This document shows, piece after piece, positions 39,583 to 52,836 of a stretch of 64,000 nt of DNA. A program made the translations under genes and the position numbers. This DNA is from Humulus lupulus (Eukaryota > Streptophyta > Magnoliopsida > Rosales > Cannabaceae): positions 24,211,107-24,275,106 of the forward strand of contig NC_084802.1 of NCBI RefSeq assembly GCF_963169125.1, given 5' to 3'. Every line of letters starts with the position of its first letter. The first letter of the stretch is position 1. The notes under the pieces were generated by a model, which saw only the letters and a list, made by a program, of their open reading frames with translations, searched no databases and was not told where the DNA came from.

Positions 39583-42500
39583 ATGGCGACTCAGTCCTCC
39601 ACCACTGGCGACTCTCCAGCCTCGTCGATGTTGATGACTCTGATGTTTGCTCTGATCGTGTTCACGCACACTATCTCAGTCAAATTGGATTCTTTGAATT
39701 TCTTGCTCTGGAAACCTCAGATTCTTGGAGAAATCAAAGGTCACAAACTTCAAAAATTCATTGCCAAGGATGCACACCTCCACCGATGTATCTCACAGAA
39801 GCCGATAGCACCGCATCTAAACTGAATCAAGAATATGTTGATTGGGAGCAACAAGACCAACTTCTATACATATGGCTGCTTTCATCTATGACTGAAGGCA
39901 TCCTAACTCGTGTTGTCGGATCTGAAACGTCGGCTCAATTTGGGAAGTCTTAGAGGTATATTTTCAAACACATACTCGAGCTAAAATTGATTAACTAACC
40001 ACTCAATTGCAGAACTTCAAGAAAGGTTCTTTGTCGATTCATGACTATCTCTTGAAGATTAAAACTCTTGTTGATCGTTTGGCTTCTGTTGGTCACAAAC
40101 TAACCACAAAGGAACACATCTCAGCCATATTCAAAGGCCTTCCAACAAATTATAACACGTTTGTTGTCTCTGTCAATTCTCGCAATGATGCCTACACTGT
40201 TGCTGAAATTGAATCGCTACTTCTTGCTTCTGAAAGTAGACTTGAGTGCCAGCAAGCCGATCTTGATTCAGCTCAAGTCAATCTTGCACAGTCCTCATCT
40301 ATTTTTCGAAAGAAGGGAAACTTTCTGCCTTCTTCAGGTGGCAACAATGCCAATTGTACCCCCAGCTTCAACAATTTATCTCACAATCCACCTAGTTCAG
40401 TGCCAACTTCTACTCGACCATCGTGGAATCCTTTTGCTGGAGGTGGACGAGGTCAACCCTCTAATTTTTCTCAGGCTGGTCATCCCAATGCTCCCTCATT
40501 GGGCACCACCAAAATCATATGTCAACTCTTTTCTCGGCCTGGTCACTATGCTTCCAGATGCTATAATAGGTTCAACATGGAATTTCCTGGCTATGGCATA
40601 GTTGTCCCAACCAAGAACTTCAACAACATGACAACAATGGTGGCCACTTCAGATATGGTAAATGACCCTGCTTGGTACCTAGACTCTGGTGCCACACATC
40701 ACTGCTAATGCAGCTGTAAACTTGTCACAAAGAGTACTTACAGTGGGTTTCTAATCAATTACATGTTGGTGATGGCTCTGGACTTACTGTTTCTAATGTT
40801 GGTAAGTCAACTATTTCAACCCCATATACACCAAAATTACTTGTTATGAATCAGATCTTACATGTGCCTAAGCTGAAGAAAAATCTAATTAGTGTCTCCC
40901 AATTTACCAAAGACAATTTTGTATTTTTTTGAGTTCCATTCTAATTCCTGTTTTGTGAAAGATCAGGTCACCAAAGCTGTGGTGATGGAGGGACGTCTCA
41001 CTAATGGGTTGTATACCTTCCCACAGTCATCATTCTCTCTTACCAAAGTGCCTTCCTCATCAGAGTATGTCACCAGTTTGGGTGTATTGTCTCAAGCTAA
41101 TACTTCATCCTCAAATAGATCCTTTAATAATTCTTTTGATTGTAATAAACCACAGACTACTGTTCAATCTGATTTTCATTTGTGGCATAGCAGATTAGAT
41201 CACCCATCTGCTTCCGTCGTAAAGTCTGTTCTAACTTCTTGTAATCTTTGCTCTATTAATAAAACACATATTGATTTTTTTTTCAGCCTATTGTCTTGGG
41301 AAAATTCACAAATTTCCTTTTCCAAACTCTACAACTGAGTATACTACTCCTCTCCAACTTATTCACTCTGATATATGGGGACCAACACATATTGTTTCCT
41401 CAAGTGGTTATAAATTTTATATCCACTTTATTGATGTTTATTCAAGATACACGTGGGTGTATCTACTTCGTGCAAATTCTGAAGCCCTACAAACATTTGT
41501 CAATTTTAAAAACCAAGTTGAGAATGAACTAGGTTATAAAATCAAGGCCTTACAGTCAGATTGGGGAGGGGAATATAGAGCTTTCCAACATTTTCTTACT
41601 GATAATGGGATACACCATAGATTGTCTTGTCCAACTACCCATGAGCAAAATGGGGTGGCAGAGAGGAAACACAGGCATCTTATAGAGACCTCTCTTACTT
41701 TGTTAGCTAATGCTTCTATGCCTACTGAATATTGGGATGAGGCTGTTATAACCTCAACATTTATCATTAACAGGTTATCAACTAGTGTTCGTCATGGTTC
41801 TACTCCTCTCTATACTTTGTTTAAAAAGAAACCTGATTACACTATGCTGAAGATTTTTGGGTGCTCTTGCTTTCCCAATATTCGGCCATATAATAAGAAT
41901 AACTTCAATATAGGTCTCTTGAATGTACCTTCCTTGGTTATAGCCTCAACCACAAAGGTTACAAGTGTCTAGCTCCTAATGGCAGATTGTATATTTCAAG
42001 GGATATGATATTCAATGAAAAATACTTTCCTTATGTGACCAAGAATGCTAAAGCTAATGCACATGGGTCCTTACATTGCTGTCCAAGTCCACCTGCTTTG
42101 GTAAAAGCAACTATTCCTCTTATTTCATCAAATAGGTTGCATGCTCCACGTCCAAATGACCTGCCACCTCCTACTTTACAGTCAGCTACATGTACTAATA
42201 ACCTGCCACTTGCTACTTTATTGCATCCTACTGCTTTGTCACAGCCTTTCTCCATGCCACTATAGTCCAACTTTAACCCATTTTCTTCCTCTTTGCAGCC
42301 TACAGCTATTAATAATGACTAGCCTTCTACTATTCCAACGCCACACTCAGTACCTTCTACTGTGACCACAAACGTTGAAGTCTCTCCCTCACATGTCCCA
42401 ATTACCTTAGCTGGTCCCACGACTGGTCCCACCAATCACCATAACATGGTAACACGGTCCAAAGTTGGAACTTATAAACCGAAGGTTTACATGGTCACTA

Positions 42501-43137
42501 AGGAGCCATTGACTATGAATGATGCCTTAAATGATCCTCCATGGAAAAGTGCCATGAATGAAGAGTTCCTTGCTCTTAAGAAAAACCATACTTGGACTCT
42601 TAAAGATTTGCCGAAGGGTAGAAGAGCAATTGGTTGTAGGTGGGCTTTCAAGTTGAAAGAGAATCCTGATGGAAGTGTTTTGAAGCATAAAGCACGTTTG
42701 GTGGCAAAGAGATTTCATCAAACCTTTGGTTTTGACTTTTATGAAACTTTTAGTCCTGTGGTGAAGCCAATTACAATCTGAGTAGTTCTTACAATAGCTC
42801 TTGCAAGGCAGTGGCCAATTTTACAACTAGATGTTAATAATGCTTTTCTAAATGGAATTCTTCAAGAAGAAGTGTATTTGGCACAAACACCAGGCTTTGA
42901 AGATCCTAAAGCTCCAAATAAGGTGTGCAAATTACACAAAGCTCTATATGGACTTCGACAAGCTCCTAGAGCCTTGTTTGATAGACTAAAAAAGGCTCTG
43001 TTGGGTTTCGGGTTTCATGGTGCAAGGTCAGATCAATCTTTTTTTATTAGAATCACATCCCACCACACTACTTTTATCTTGGTTTACGTAGATGATATTC
43101 TGATTTCTGGTAGTTCTCAGTTTGAAGTTCGGACTTT
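39583..43137 (+). pseudogene. Ty1/copia gag-pol remnant, truncated in reverse transcriptase
   Basis: Gag begins MATQSSTTGDSPAS at 39583, breaks at a stop near 39823 and further stops, and resumes at 40007-40708 (a UBN2-type gag block, KGSLSIHDYLLKIKTLVDRL). A knuckle-like region (CQLFSRPGHYASRC) has its second Cys replaced. The protease site WYLDSGATHHC is intact, followed by a stop. Later come a GAG-pre-integrase block, integrase with HSDIWGP, QSDWGGEY and NGVAERKHRH (41271-41900), then RT from 42480 with [32 protein letters not shown] and YVDDILIS. Coding ends about 12 residues after YVDDILIS, where a TGTAATGCCC-type LTR starts. RNase H and the 3' LTR are missing. The lineage may be Ale/Retrofit-like; this is a guess. 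Confidence 0.9.
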
Positions 43138-43537
43138 ATGTAATGCCCTAATTTCTCATAGATTACAGAGAACACAACGTTGGGTCGTAATCGTAAATAT
43201 TGCTCTTTTATTGAATAAAAACTAAAAAAAAACTTGAAAATAAATACATGGCCATGATTTTTCAAAAAAATAACATAATTTTCTTTAACATAAAAATGAG
43301 CAATATTTAAATAAAACTTTTTTAAAATAACATGTTTTAATAAAATAAAAAATAGTCCTACTTGATCTTCCTCTACTATATGGTCCCCAACGAATGCATC
43401 ATGAAGCTCTTAGGTCCCACTCGCCACCGGCCTTTCTATCCTTAATTTCTTGAAATAAGGACATCATAAGGAGTGAGCTTCTAAGCCCAGTAAGGAAAAT
43501 TCAAAAAATGGTTAGTCATATAATCAAACATAACATA
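43138..43537 (+). mobile_element. Long LTR piece (TGTAATGCCC type), interrupted
   Basis: It starts TGTAATGCCC exactly where copia RT coding stops, and runs until the Tat LTR begins at 43538. It shares 'agcccagtaagg' and its opening with the host LTR at 30480-30902. The rest should lie on the far side of the Tat insertion, but that side was lost at the junction near 49657. Confidence 0.5.
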
Positions 43538-44139
43538 TGTTATCCAAAAAGCAGGCGTGGATGACGTGGCAAACATTTTTAACATGTGGCTGACACCTGG
43601 CAGAGGTTCTGTTCAACCATCGACCAGGGAGATTCCCCTAGCGTAACATTTGGACTTTATATACGAACAGCTTGGTCGTATACTCCGTATATTTTGAGAA
43701 GATCTTGTGCAATTATGATCATATCCGAGATTATTTCCCATGATTCCTGAGTATCCGATTAATTAGGAAAGAATATCTGTAACAAATTTATGTAATCTTC
43801 CTTGAGCCTATAAATAAAGAAAAATAGCTCAAGGAAGGGGGGCTCTCTTTTGGCTAATTTGAGTTTATGCTTTACAAGAGAATTAGAGCTATTACCTTCT
43901 TATTGTATTATTCATCCCTCTAAGGCTGGTGAAACTCGAAGAACCCTAGTTCTTTGATCACTCCTTTTTGAATCAATATCAATAATAGCTTAAGTGGACG
44001 TAGGTAATTACCAATTCTTGGGGCCGAACCACTATAATTTGTTGTGTCATTTACTGTTCTTTCCATTAGATCAACTTCAATACCTTCTATCACATCAAGC
44101 ATTTGACTCCGTGTTAGTTGACCAAAACGAGGGTCAACA
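43538..44139 (+). mobile_element. 5' LTR of the second Tat element
   Basis: 602 bases, starting TGTTATCC and ending GAGGGTCAACA. The start resembles the solo LTR at 52842 (TGTTATACCC, both with ATGACGTGGCAA further in) and the mini-element LTR (TGTTATCC). A TATA box TATAAATAA lies at 43809-43817. The 5 bases before it are ACATA; the matching copy at the 3' end is lost. Confidence 0.8.
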
Positions 44140-44157
44140 TTCTGGTGCTTTCATTGC
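44140..44157 (+). other. Primer binding region of the Tat element
   Basis: TTCTGGTGCTTTCATTGC directly follows the LTR. The phrase TGGTGCTTTCATTG is the sequence usually found just inside the 5' LTR of plant Tat-type elements. Confidence 0.7.
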
Positions 44158-44183
44158 TTGAGACGAGGTTGTTGAAGCACTAA

Positions 44184-46284
44184 TGGCAAAGACAACCAGG
44201 AAGACTGGACAGGTTGCTGACGCTGCACCATCTCAACCTCCTCCTCCGAACATGGCTGAGAATGAGCCACACTTGGAGTTTGATGAGGAGGGACTGGACT
44301 CCGAAACGCTGAGAAATACACTGGAGTATTGCAAGATGAATTGGCCAATCTGAGGGCCAGTCAAGAAAGTGCCGCGGAGACCATGGCGTGGCAGCAACAA
44401 GAAATAAAGCGTCAGCGCCAAGAGCTGAGTGAAAGACAGGCGGAGATGGACCGTCGTCAGAGGGAAACCATGGTAGCCCTCGAAGCCGCCCTCCAATTGG
44501 CTAGGAGTCAGGCTGCACCTACCTCATAGCCTGACCAACCCCCGAATGGGCCATCTCAAAGAAATCCCAATCCTAGCCCTCCGCTCCAGCCAACGAGCCC
44601 TCAAAGGCCAGAGCAGCCAACAATGCCTCAGGATGATGTCCCACCTAGGGACCCTGAGACATAACCTCCATCCCAGGCTGGTCGAGGCAATCCCCCACTT
44701 CGAAGGCAGAATAGGGCCAGGCAACAGCCCCGCAACCCTAGATGCCAAGGGGTGAAGATCCGCACCCATCGAGCAGGGGACAGCGTCCTTCTGGCAACAG
44801 AATGAACTCAGAAATAGGCTCTGCGGTCAGGGGCCCCCCACGGCATGATAATGCACGGGGACCTACCGACCAGTGCAGGCCTCCCCCTAACGCTCAGGAA
44901 GTTCCAGCCCAAGGAGGTAACCGAGGAGACAGTTGGTCCCACCATAGCCAATCAAGGTTCAGAGATGGCCATGGCTACAATGAGGCTGACTCAGGCAGAG
45001 GGAATGCTGGTCGGAGATATGAGGAGAGAGGTGGAGGCAGAAGCCCACCACCTAGAGAAGACCAACAAGCAAGACGTAATGCTGGGGGCAGCCTAGACAA
45101 AACAATGTCTTTAGCCAGCTTGGAGCCAGCGAGCAACGGCGAAGAGATGACGACTTAAGAGATGTACTCAACGACCGCCGAGAACGGCACGACAAGTACA
45201 TTCCCCCGAAACGGAGGCCCTGGCAATTCCTGAAGCCGTTCAGGCCCAGATAGATGCCCTGAACCAAGCAGTGCAACAGTTGGTCGAGGGAAGAACGTCT
45301 CACATCGAGTACGACAGGAGAAGGGGCACTCCTTTCGTCCAGAGGATTGCTGTGGCGGAGACTCCCAGTAAGTTTAAAATGCCCACACTTCTAAACTTTG
45401 ATGGGTATGGTGACCCGGTATCTCATGTCAACAAATTTGAGATACAAATGGACATTTAGAAAGTGTCCGAAGATGCTCGGTGCAGGATCTTCCCTGCAAC
45501 ACTTTCTGATGCTGCACAGGAGTGGTTCTTTAAGTTCCCTCCTGTAAGTATTGTATCTTGGGAGATGTTCGTAAAGGAGTTTTACGGACAATTCTATGCG
45601 GGTCGTGTGCACTGAACTGAGGCAAACCAGCTGGTCGAGATATGCCAGCAAGAAGGAGAACCACTAAAAGACTACGTCCAGCGTTTCATGCGAGCCGCGG
45701 TTGGAGCCAAAACAGTGGGAGACGAAGGCAAAATGATGGCCCTAACTGCAGGAGTTAGGCGCCGTACGCCTCTTTGGAGTAGCCTCAGGAAGCATGGGGT
45801 TAAAACTACCCAAGAATTTTTGGATCGAGCTGATCGATACATCAAGCTCGAGGATGCAATTGCCAGCGAGGGAAAGACCCCAAATAAGGATAAGGGTACT
45901 GAAGACCCCGCCAAAGCCGCCAATGGGTCAAAGGCCAATAGCAACGGCAAAGGCAATGGGAATGGCAACGACAAGAATGGAGGGAAAAGGCCCCATAACG
46001 AACCCTCTACTTTCGAGAATAAGCGCGCTAAGGGCAATCATTATGAGCCACGGTTCACCAACTACACTTCCCTTGTCGAATCTCGAGCAGAGGTATATCA
46101 GGCAACAGGTTCCAGTGTGCCTTACAAAAGACCCGCTGCCATTCGAAAGGATATTTTGAAAAGGGATACCACCAAGTTCTATCATTTTCACAACGACTAT
46201 GGACACGATACAAATGAGTGTAACCAGCTGAAGGATGAAATCGAGTTCCTTATTAGACAAGGACACTTGAGGAGATACGTGTAG
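44184..46284 (+). pseudogene. Tat element gag
   Basis: Gag starts near 44184 (MAKTTRKTGQ). It has a coiled-coil-like N-terminus (44329-44529, rich in Gln and Glu), a Pro/Arg/Gly-rich linker (to about 45160), and the retrotransposon gag domain (about 45360-45880) with FDGYGDPVSHVNKFEIQM, AAQEWFFKFPP and PLKDYVQRFM. A basic Asn/Lys/Gly-rich region follows. A zinc-knuckle-like end (FYHFHNDYGHDTNEC) has Tyr where Tat elements have the first Cys. Stops after APTS (44527), after EIQMDI (about 45457) and after GRVH (about 45613) break the frame. Confidence 0.85.
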
Positions 46285-46347
46285 GCCTCGGTAGCTTCCC
46301 AATGAGAGGCTTTAGGTGGCAACGAGCAGGAGCCTACACGCCAACGC

Positions 46348-49300
46348 TTGCCACCTTTACAGCCTGACCCCGTGGCTGGCACCTTACTCACCATCTGCGG
46401 AGGCCCGCACCTTGCGGGAAACAGCGGAAAGGCAAGGGAACGATATGCTCGGACCCTACGCCATGACCAGGACATCAAGATGATGACTGTGGAGGATCGG
46501 GCATCAAAGAAGGCTCGGACAGAGGACGGTGAAATAAACTTCTCTGATTGCGATGCCCAGCATGTCCGATTCCCACATTCCGATCCACTTGTCGTGGATG
46601 TTCAGATTGCCAACATGATGGTGAAAAGAGTGCTGGTCGATACAGGAAGTTCAGTTAACATCCTGTATAAATCTTCGCTGGAACGAATGAAGTTGTCCGT
46701 CAAGGACTTGGAGCCCTGCAACCAAACAATTTATGGTTTCTCTGGTGAGGGACTCGCTCCAATAGGGTCAATCAGGCTTCCAGTAACAGCAGGTACAGCG
46801 CCCGCTACTAGGATATTACTCACTACTTTCATAGTAGTTGATTTTCCTTCGGCCTACAATGCTGTAATTGGAAGGCCCATACTGGTTGACCTTCGGGCCG
46901 TCACCTCTATATGGCACCTGGCCATAAAATTCCCAACAAACGCAGGGGTGGGACGCGTATTGGGAAATCAAAGGGAAGCAAGGGAGTGCTACAATGCCTC
47001 AATCACTAAGGCCAAGAAGGGTTTGTCGAGGAGTGCTCCCCCAGAAAAGTTACAGATGGCTATTGATGTACAAGCCCAATCAGGTGATGAAGTCACCAAA
47101 TAGGGTGTTGCCCAAAGGGAGGATAGAGACTTAGATCCTCGCTTTGGGGATTTTGAAGAAGATGTAGGATCTGTCGAGGACCTTGAGGAGGTCCAACTCG
47201 ATGAAAAGTTTCCGACCAGAGTTATAAAGGTCGGCAAAAATTTAGAAGCAACAACCAAACATGCACAGGTGAAATTTCCAAGGAAGAACCAGGAAGTTTT
47301 TGCCTGGTCACATAAAGACATGGCTTGGATAGATCCTGCAGTAATCAGCCATGTCCTGAACGTCGACAAAAGCTTTCCACCCGTGCAACAGAAAATAAGG
47401 TTGCTCGATAAAGACAGATCAAAAGCCTTAAAAGAGGAAGTTGAAAAATTAAAGGAGAATGGGCTCATCAGGGTGGCGTTTTATCCATCGTGGGTCTCTA
47501 ATCCAGTACTGGTTACCAAGCCGAATGACAAATGGCGAACCAGTGTGGATTTCACAGACCTTAATAAAGCCTGCCCTAAAGATTGCTTCCCACTCCCAAC
47601 GATCGACCAGCTGGCCGATGCAACTGCAGGACATGAGATTCTCTCTTTCAAGGATGCATACTCAGGATACAATCAAATTAGTATGCATCCCCCTGACGAG
47701 GATCACACTAGCTTTCAGACCAATACAGGGATGTACTGTTACAAAGTAATGCCCTTCGGGTTGAAAAACGATGGTGCGACTTACTAGCAACTAGTTAACC
47801 ACATGTTTAAGGAGTTAATCGAGGTAAACATGGAGATGTACGTCGATCACATGCTGTTAAGTCAAAAAAGGCAGAAGGACATGTGAAGGATTTGCAAGAG
47901 TGTTTCAATGTTTTGAATAAATATCAAATGAAACTAAATCCTCTCAAGTGTTCCTTCGAAGTAGGATCAGGGAAATTCTTGGGGTTCATCGTTAATTCGA
48001 GAGGAATCAAGGCTAATCCCGAAAAGATCAAGGCCCTGATCGATATGAAATCGCCAGTAAAGATCAAAGATGTGCAAAGTTTGACTGGAATAATTGCCAC
48101 GCTCAATAGATTTATTTCAAAGTCGACAGATAAGTGCGTCCCTTTCTTCAATCTACTTAGGGGCAACAAGAAGTTCGAGTGGACTGAAGACTGCGAATAG
48201 GCTTTCCAACCCTTAAAAGCCCACATGGCACAACCTCCCGTCTTATCAAAGCCTGTAGATGGGGAAACTTTGTTCATTTACCTGGCGATCACCGAATATG
48301 CTGCTAGTGCGGTGATAGTAAGAGAAGAAGAAGGCGTACAAAAGGTGGTGTATTATGTGAGCAAGAGGTTAATCAGGGCCAAATTAAGATATCCTCCCAT
48401 TGAAAGATTAGCCTATTGCCTAATTTTGGCCTCGCGGAAGTTACGTCCTTACTTCCAAGCCCATCCAATCATAGTCTTGACTGATCAACCCCTTCGGCAA
48501 GTTTTGCAAAAGCCAGAGGCTGCTGGTCGTTTGTTGAAATGGGCAGTCGAACTCGGGCAGTTCGATAGAACATACTCACCGCGAGCAGCAATAAAAGGAC
48601 AAGTCTTGGCTGATTTCATTACTAAATTTACTGAACTCCCAGACAGCGAACAGGATGAAAAGCCTAGTGCGCCTGAGCCTCAAGTTGAAGCTCCTTCGTG
48701 GAAGCTATTCACGGATGGATCATCCAACGAATCTCACGCAGGAGCAGGAGTGATATTGATAACGCCGGAAGGGCATCAATTTCACTGCGCAATTAGGTTC
48801 GATTTCACCGCTTCGAATAATGAAGCTGAGTATGAAGCCCTACTCGCTGGGTTAAGGTTAGCCAAAGACATGAGCATAAAAGTGCTGGATATTTACAGTG
48901 ATTCACAGCTGGTAGTGAATTAGGTCTTAGGGGAGTATCAAGCACGAGGCCTAAAAATGGTGGCCTATCTGAACAAAACAAAAGACCTGTTGGCGCAATT
49001 TGAAAAATATACCCTCCAGCAAATACCCCGAGATCAAAATTCAAACGCAGATGCCTTACCCAAGCTCGCGAGTGCAAAAGATGCTGACACTTTGAATATA
49101 GTGCCAGTCGAGCGGCTACACACGCCAAGCGTACGAGCAGACGAGACCAATATGGAGATCTGGTTAGCAGATACGTGGATGGCACCATAGTATCTCACGA
49201 ACGGTACACTACCTGCAGATAGAAACAAAGCCAAGACCCTTCAGAGATGGGCTGCTAGATATATACTGGTCGATGGTATTCTATACCAAAGGGGATACTC

Positions 49301-49656
49301 AATGCCACTGCTCAGGTGTGTTACGCCAGAAAAGGCTAAAGAACTGATGAAGGAAGTACATGAAAGCTTCTGTGGAGACCACGATGGGGGGCAGAGCTTA
49401 TCAAAGAAGATTATAAGGCAAGGTTATTTTTGGCCAACAATGAACGAAGACTCGATGGAGTTTGTGCGAAAATGTGATAAGTGTCAGAGATTTCCAAGAT
49501 CCCACGGGCACCTCCTAATGAGTTAAAGCAAATGCAGAGTCCATGGCCCTTCGCAGTATGGGGTATCGATTTAATCGGATCCTTGCCGACAGGAAAAAAT
49601 GGGGTGAAATATGCAGTGGTGGTGGTCGACTACTTCACCAAATGGGTCGAGGCTGA
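46348..49656 (+). pseudogene. Tat element pol: protease, RT, two RNase H, part of integrase
   Basis: In order: aspartic protease with VLVDTGSSVNILY (about 46630); reverse transcriptase with WRTSVDFTDLNKACPKD and MPFGLKNDGATY; the catalytic box reading MYVDHML, so the second Asp of YVDD is His (about 47836-47850); a first RNase H (ITEYAASAVIVREE, TDQPLRQVL); a second, archaeal-type RNase H with LFTDGSSNESHAGAGVI and NNEAEYEALLAGL (about 48700-48920), the signature of the Tat lineage; the integrase zinc region (HESFCGDHDGG, CDKCQRF) and core start (WGIDLIGSLPTG). Coding ends after DYFTKWVEAE at about 49656, where a minus-strand chromovirus remnant abuts. Stops near 47101, 47786, 47884, 48198, 48922 and 49188, and a frame change near 49480, show it is dead. 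Confidence 0.9.
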
Positions 49657-51389
49657 AGGTGAACTGTTCTCCGCCTTCACCAAAGATCTGCGTACTGCTC
49701 AGCACTACAAACTGTTCTTACCAGCAAGAAGTGAACAGATTTTGTTAGTCTATCTACCATCACCCAAACAGAGTCATGCTGATTGGTGGTCCTTGGTAAT
49801 CCCGTCACAAAGTTCATCGCTATATTTTCCCTTTTCCATTCGGGAATCTCTAATAGTTGCAAGGTTCCAGAGGGTCTTTGATGTTCAGCCTTAACTTGTT
49901 GACATGCTTTCGTAACTCTGCCTACTTAATGCGTCTGCCACGACATTAGCCTTTCTTGGATGATATAAGATCTCACAATCATAGTCCTTTACTAACTCCA
50001 CCCACCTTCGTTGCCTCATATTGAGCTCCTTCTGCGTAAAGAAGTACTTTAGACTTTTGTGGTCCATATAGATTTCACACTTTTCTCCGTACAGATAGTG
50101 CCTCCAAATCTTTAGAGCAAAAACCACCGCTGCCAATTCTAAGTCATGGGTCGGATATCGCTGCTCGTACTCTTTTAGCTGATGATACCCTGACTGCAAA
50201 TCTATCTTCGAGAATACCATAGATCCTTGTAGTTGATCGAAAAGATTGTCTATTTGAGGTAAAGGGTATTTTTTCTTGATCGTCACTTTATTTAGCTCTC
50301 GATAGTCGATGCACATCCTCATACTCCCGTCCTTCTTTTTGACAAACAACACTGGTGCTCCCCAAAGCGAATAGCTTGGTCGGATGAAACCTTTGTCTAA
50401 AAGCTCTTGCAGTTGTATCTCTAACTCCTTTAACTTGGTAGGTTCCATTCTATATGGATCTTTCAAGATTGGTGTTGTCTCAAGTGCCAATTCTATTTCA
50501 AACTAAATTTCCCTAATCGGAGGTAATCCCGGTAGATCTTCTGGAAACACCTCGGAAAATTTTCATACTATATGTACATCCTTTGGTTCGAGCTATGTCT
50601 CTCGTATTTTATCCAACACACTGGCTAGAAACGCTTGGAAAATGCTATTGATTAATCATTGAGCTTTGAGAGTTGAGACTATCGGTATGCGAGTTCGAGA
50701 AACTTCTCCTTTGAAGGTGAACTATTCTCCACCTTTTGGTTGAAAGTTGACTTTCTTACCCTTACAGTCTATCATTGCCCCATATTTTGCTAACCAATCC
50801 ATGCTTAAAATTACATCATAATCCTTAAGGTGTAACTCGGCCAAATCTACTGGTAATTGTCTTCCTTCGATTCTAACTACAACACTACACACCCCTCTAC
50901 TAGATAACATTCTTTCCCCCGAGGGTCACTCCGTGAAAAACTTATCTCCAAAAAGTTCGCATGGTCTATCTAAGCTATCAATCATATTCATAAAAACAAA
51001 AGAATGCGTAGCTCCTGAATCGAATAATACATTTCATAATTTACCAGAGATAGTGACCTGACCTGCTACCACAATATTACTAGTTTCTACTTCACCTCTA
51101 GTAAGAGCAAAAACTATGGCTGGCACTAGCTTATTATCTTTCCTTTGATCCTTTATCTTTGGGCAATCCTTTTTAATGTGTCCTTCATCTCCACAATTGA
51201 AACAACCTTTTGTCATATATCAAAATTCTCCTGAATGCTTCCTTTTGCAGATAGGGCGTTGGGGATATTCCACGTAAGGCTTCTTATTCCCGTTATTTTC
51301 TGATGCAGTCTTGACTTTCTGATTTTGACCATCGTCATGTTTCCGTTTATGGTCGTTCTGATCATTGTTATTCTTTTTGGCGTCCCTTC
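49657..51389 (-). pseudogene. Chromovirus-type Ty3/gypsy pol, internally deleted
   Basis: Read on the minus strand from 51389: gag end with an intact zinc knuckle CFNCGDEGHIKKDC (about 51205), protease site LFDSGATHSF (about 51020), the protease end (LKDYDVILSMDWL), then RT with [13 protein letters not shown] entry [23 protein letters not shown] and [20 protein letters not shown] stops at DLQSGYHQL (about 50183) and jumps straight to RNase H ([18 protein letters not shown]), so the RT catalytic box is gone. Integrase coding begins again (WVMVDRLTKSVHF) and ends near 49677, where it meets the Tat remnant. Several stops lie between domains. This belongs with the gag at 63184-64000; the two halves are separated by a copia insertion. 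Confidence 0.85.
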
Positions 51390-52836
51390 TGTTGGAAAAA
51401 GCTTATACAGGATCTTTATTTATTTTCATGTATATCTAATATTAAACAAATTAATACAAGATAGCCTAAAACATGTTTCTAAAATTGAATTCAAGAGAAA
51501 CAAAGAATAGAATACTTACAGTATACGCAGCGGAATTAAAGAGTCCTTCCTTCAGTTTCTCTAACTCTTGTATCCTCTCTGTCGCAGAGTATTATCAAGA
51601 AACTGAACCGATCTTCTATTTTCCTCACAATCTTCCAATGTATCCTTAGAACCACCTAGACTAGTGTGGGCAATTCTCAACACATGAGATAGATATAGAG
51701 AGAAGAAGAGAAAATAACAAAGTGGCTTAGAAAAGGACTTGTGTTTAGAGAGAATATAAAACTATCAGAAAATCTGACTTGTGACTTATCTGTCGTCTCT
51801 CAAATCTTCTCTCTAAGCACTCCTTTTATAGACTCAATTAGGCCATTTAATTTAATTAAAAAATCAATAAAATAACAGCCATTTTGAAGCCCTAGGTCGA
51901 AATTATCATGGGCTATAGGCCCGTGAAATTTCCCATTTGATTATAAGCCCATTAGACTTAAAATCAAGGCATGTATTATTTTCTATTGATTTAATTAATT
52001 AAATAATTATTTAAATCCTTTATCAAATTAATTATTTATAATTTGAACCTTGATTTAAAATTATTTATTAATTTAGATACCAATTTATCTTAATTAATAA
52101 ATCTGCCATAATTTCTCTTTTCTTCTCAAAATTACACAACTCTGTGAAACTATCCAAAATTGACCTGAACAACTTTGATAATTCTAATTGATGATTAAAT
52201 CAATTAATTGAGACTATCTAGATGATTTTATCCAAGGTACAATGGGGACCATGGGCCTATGAAATCAAGCTCCAATAAGTTATCATAAATCTAACAAATA
52301 AATTTACTAACTTATTAATTCCTCGTGACTCCACTATAGACTCGGAATTGCACTCTTGAATTCATAGAACGCTCTATAACAAATATAGATACGCTATTAA
52401 TTATCCTTTGTTACAACCATAATTGTCACTCAATCCACTATAGACGGTCTACAATGAGATAGGACTAAAATACTGTTTTACCCCTCATTATATTTTATCC
52501 TTAAAACACTTAGTGCCTTGTAAATGATATTTCAGTAAACTAATTTAATTACTCAAATGAGATCTCTATCATTTAACACCTTGAACCAAACTAAAAGGAA
52601 ACCATCATTTCACTTCTTCATCAGAAGCTATAGATGTTCATATCTATGATTAACACTCCCACTCAATTGTACTACCGAGTTCCCAAGATGTAAGTATGGG
52701 CTAGTCCGTAGGGTAAGCTGGTAACGAACAAGTCAAAGAACTCAAATAATACAATCAGTTAGAATACTAACCACTCAGAATTGAGATTGAATTGACCTAT
52801 GGTCAACTATATGATATGACTAGAATAGATAATAAC

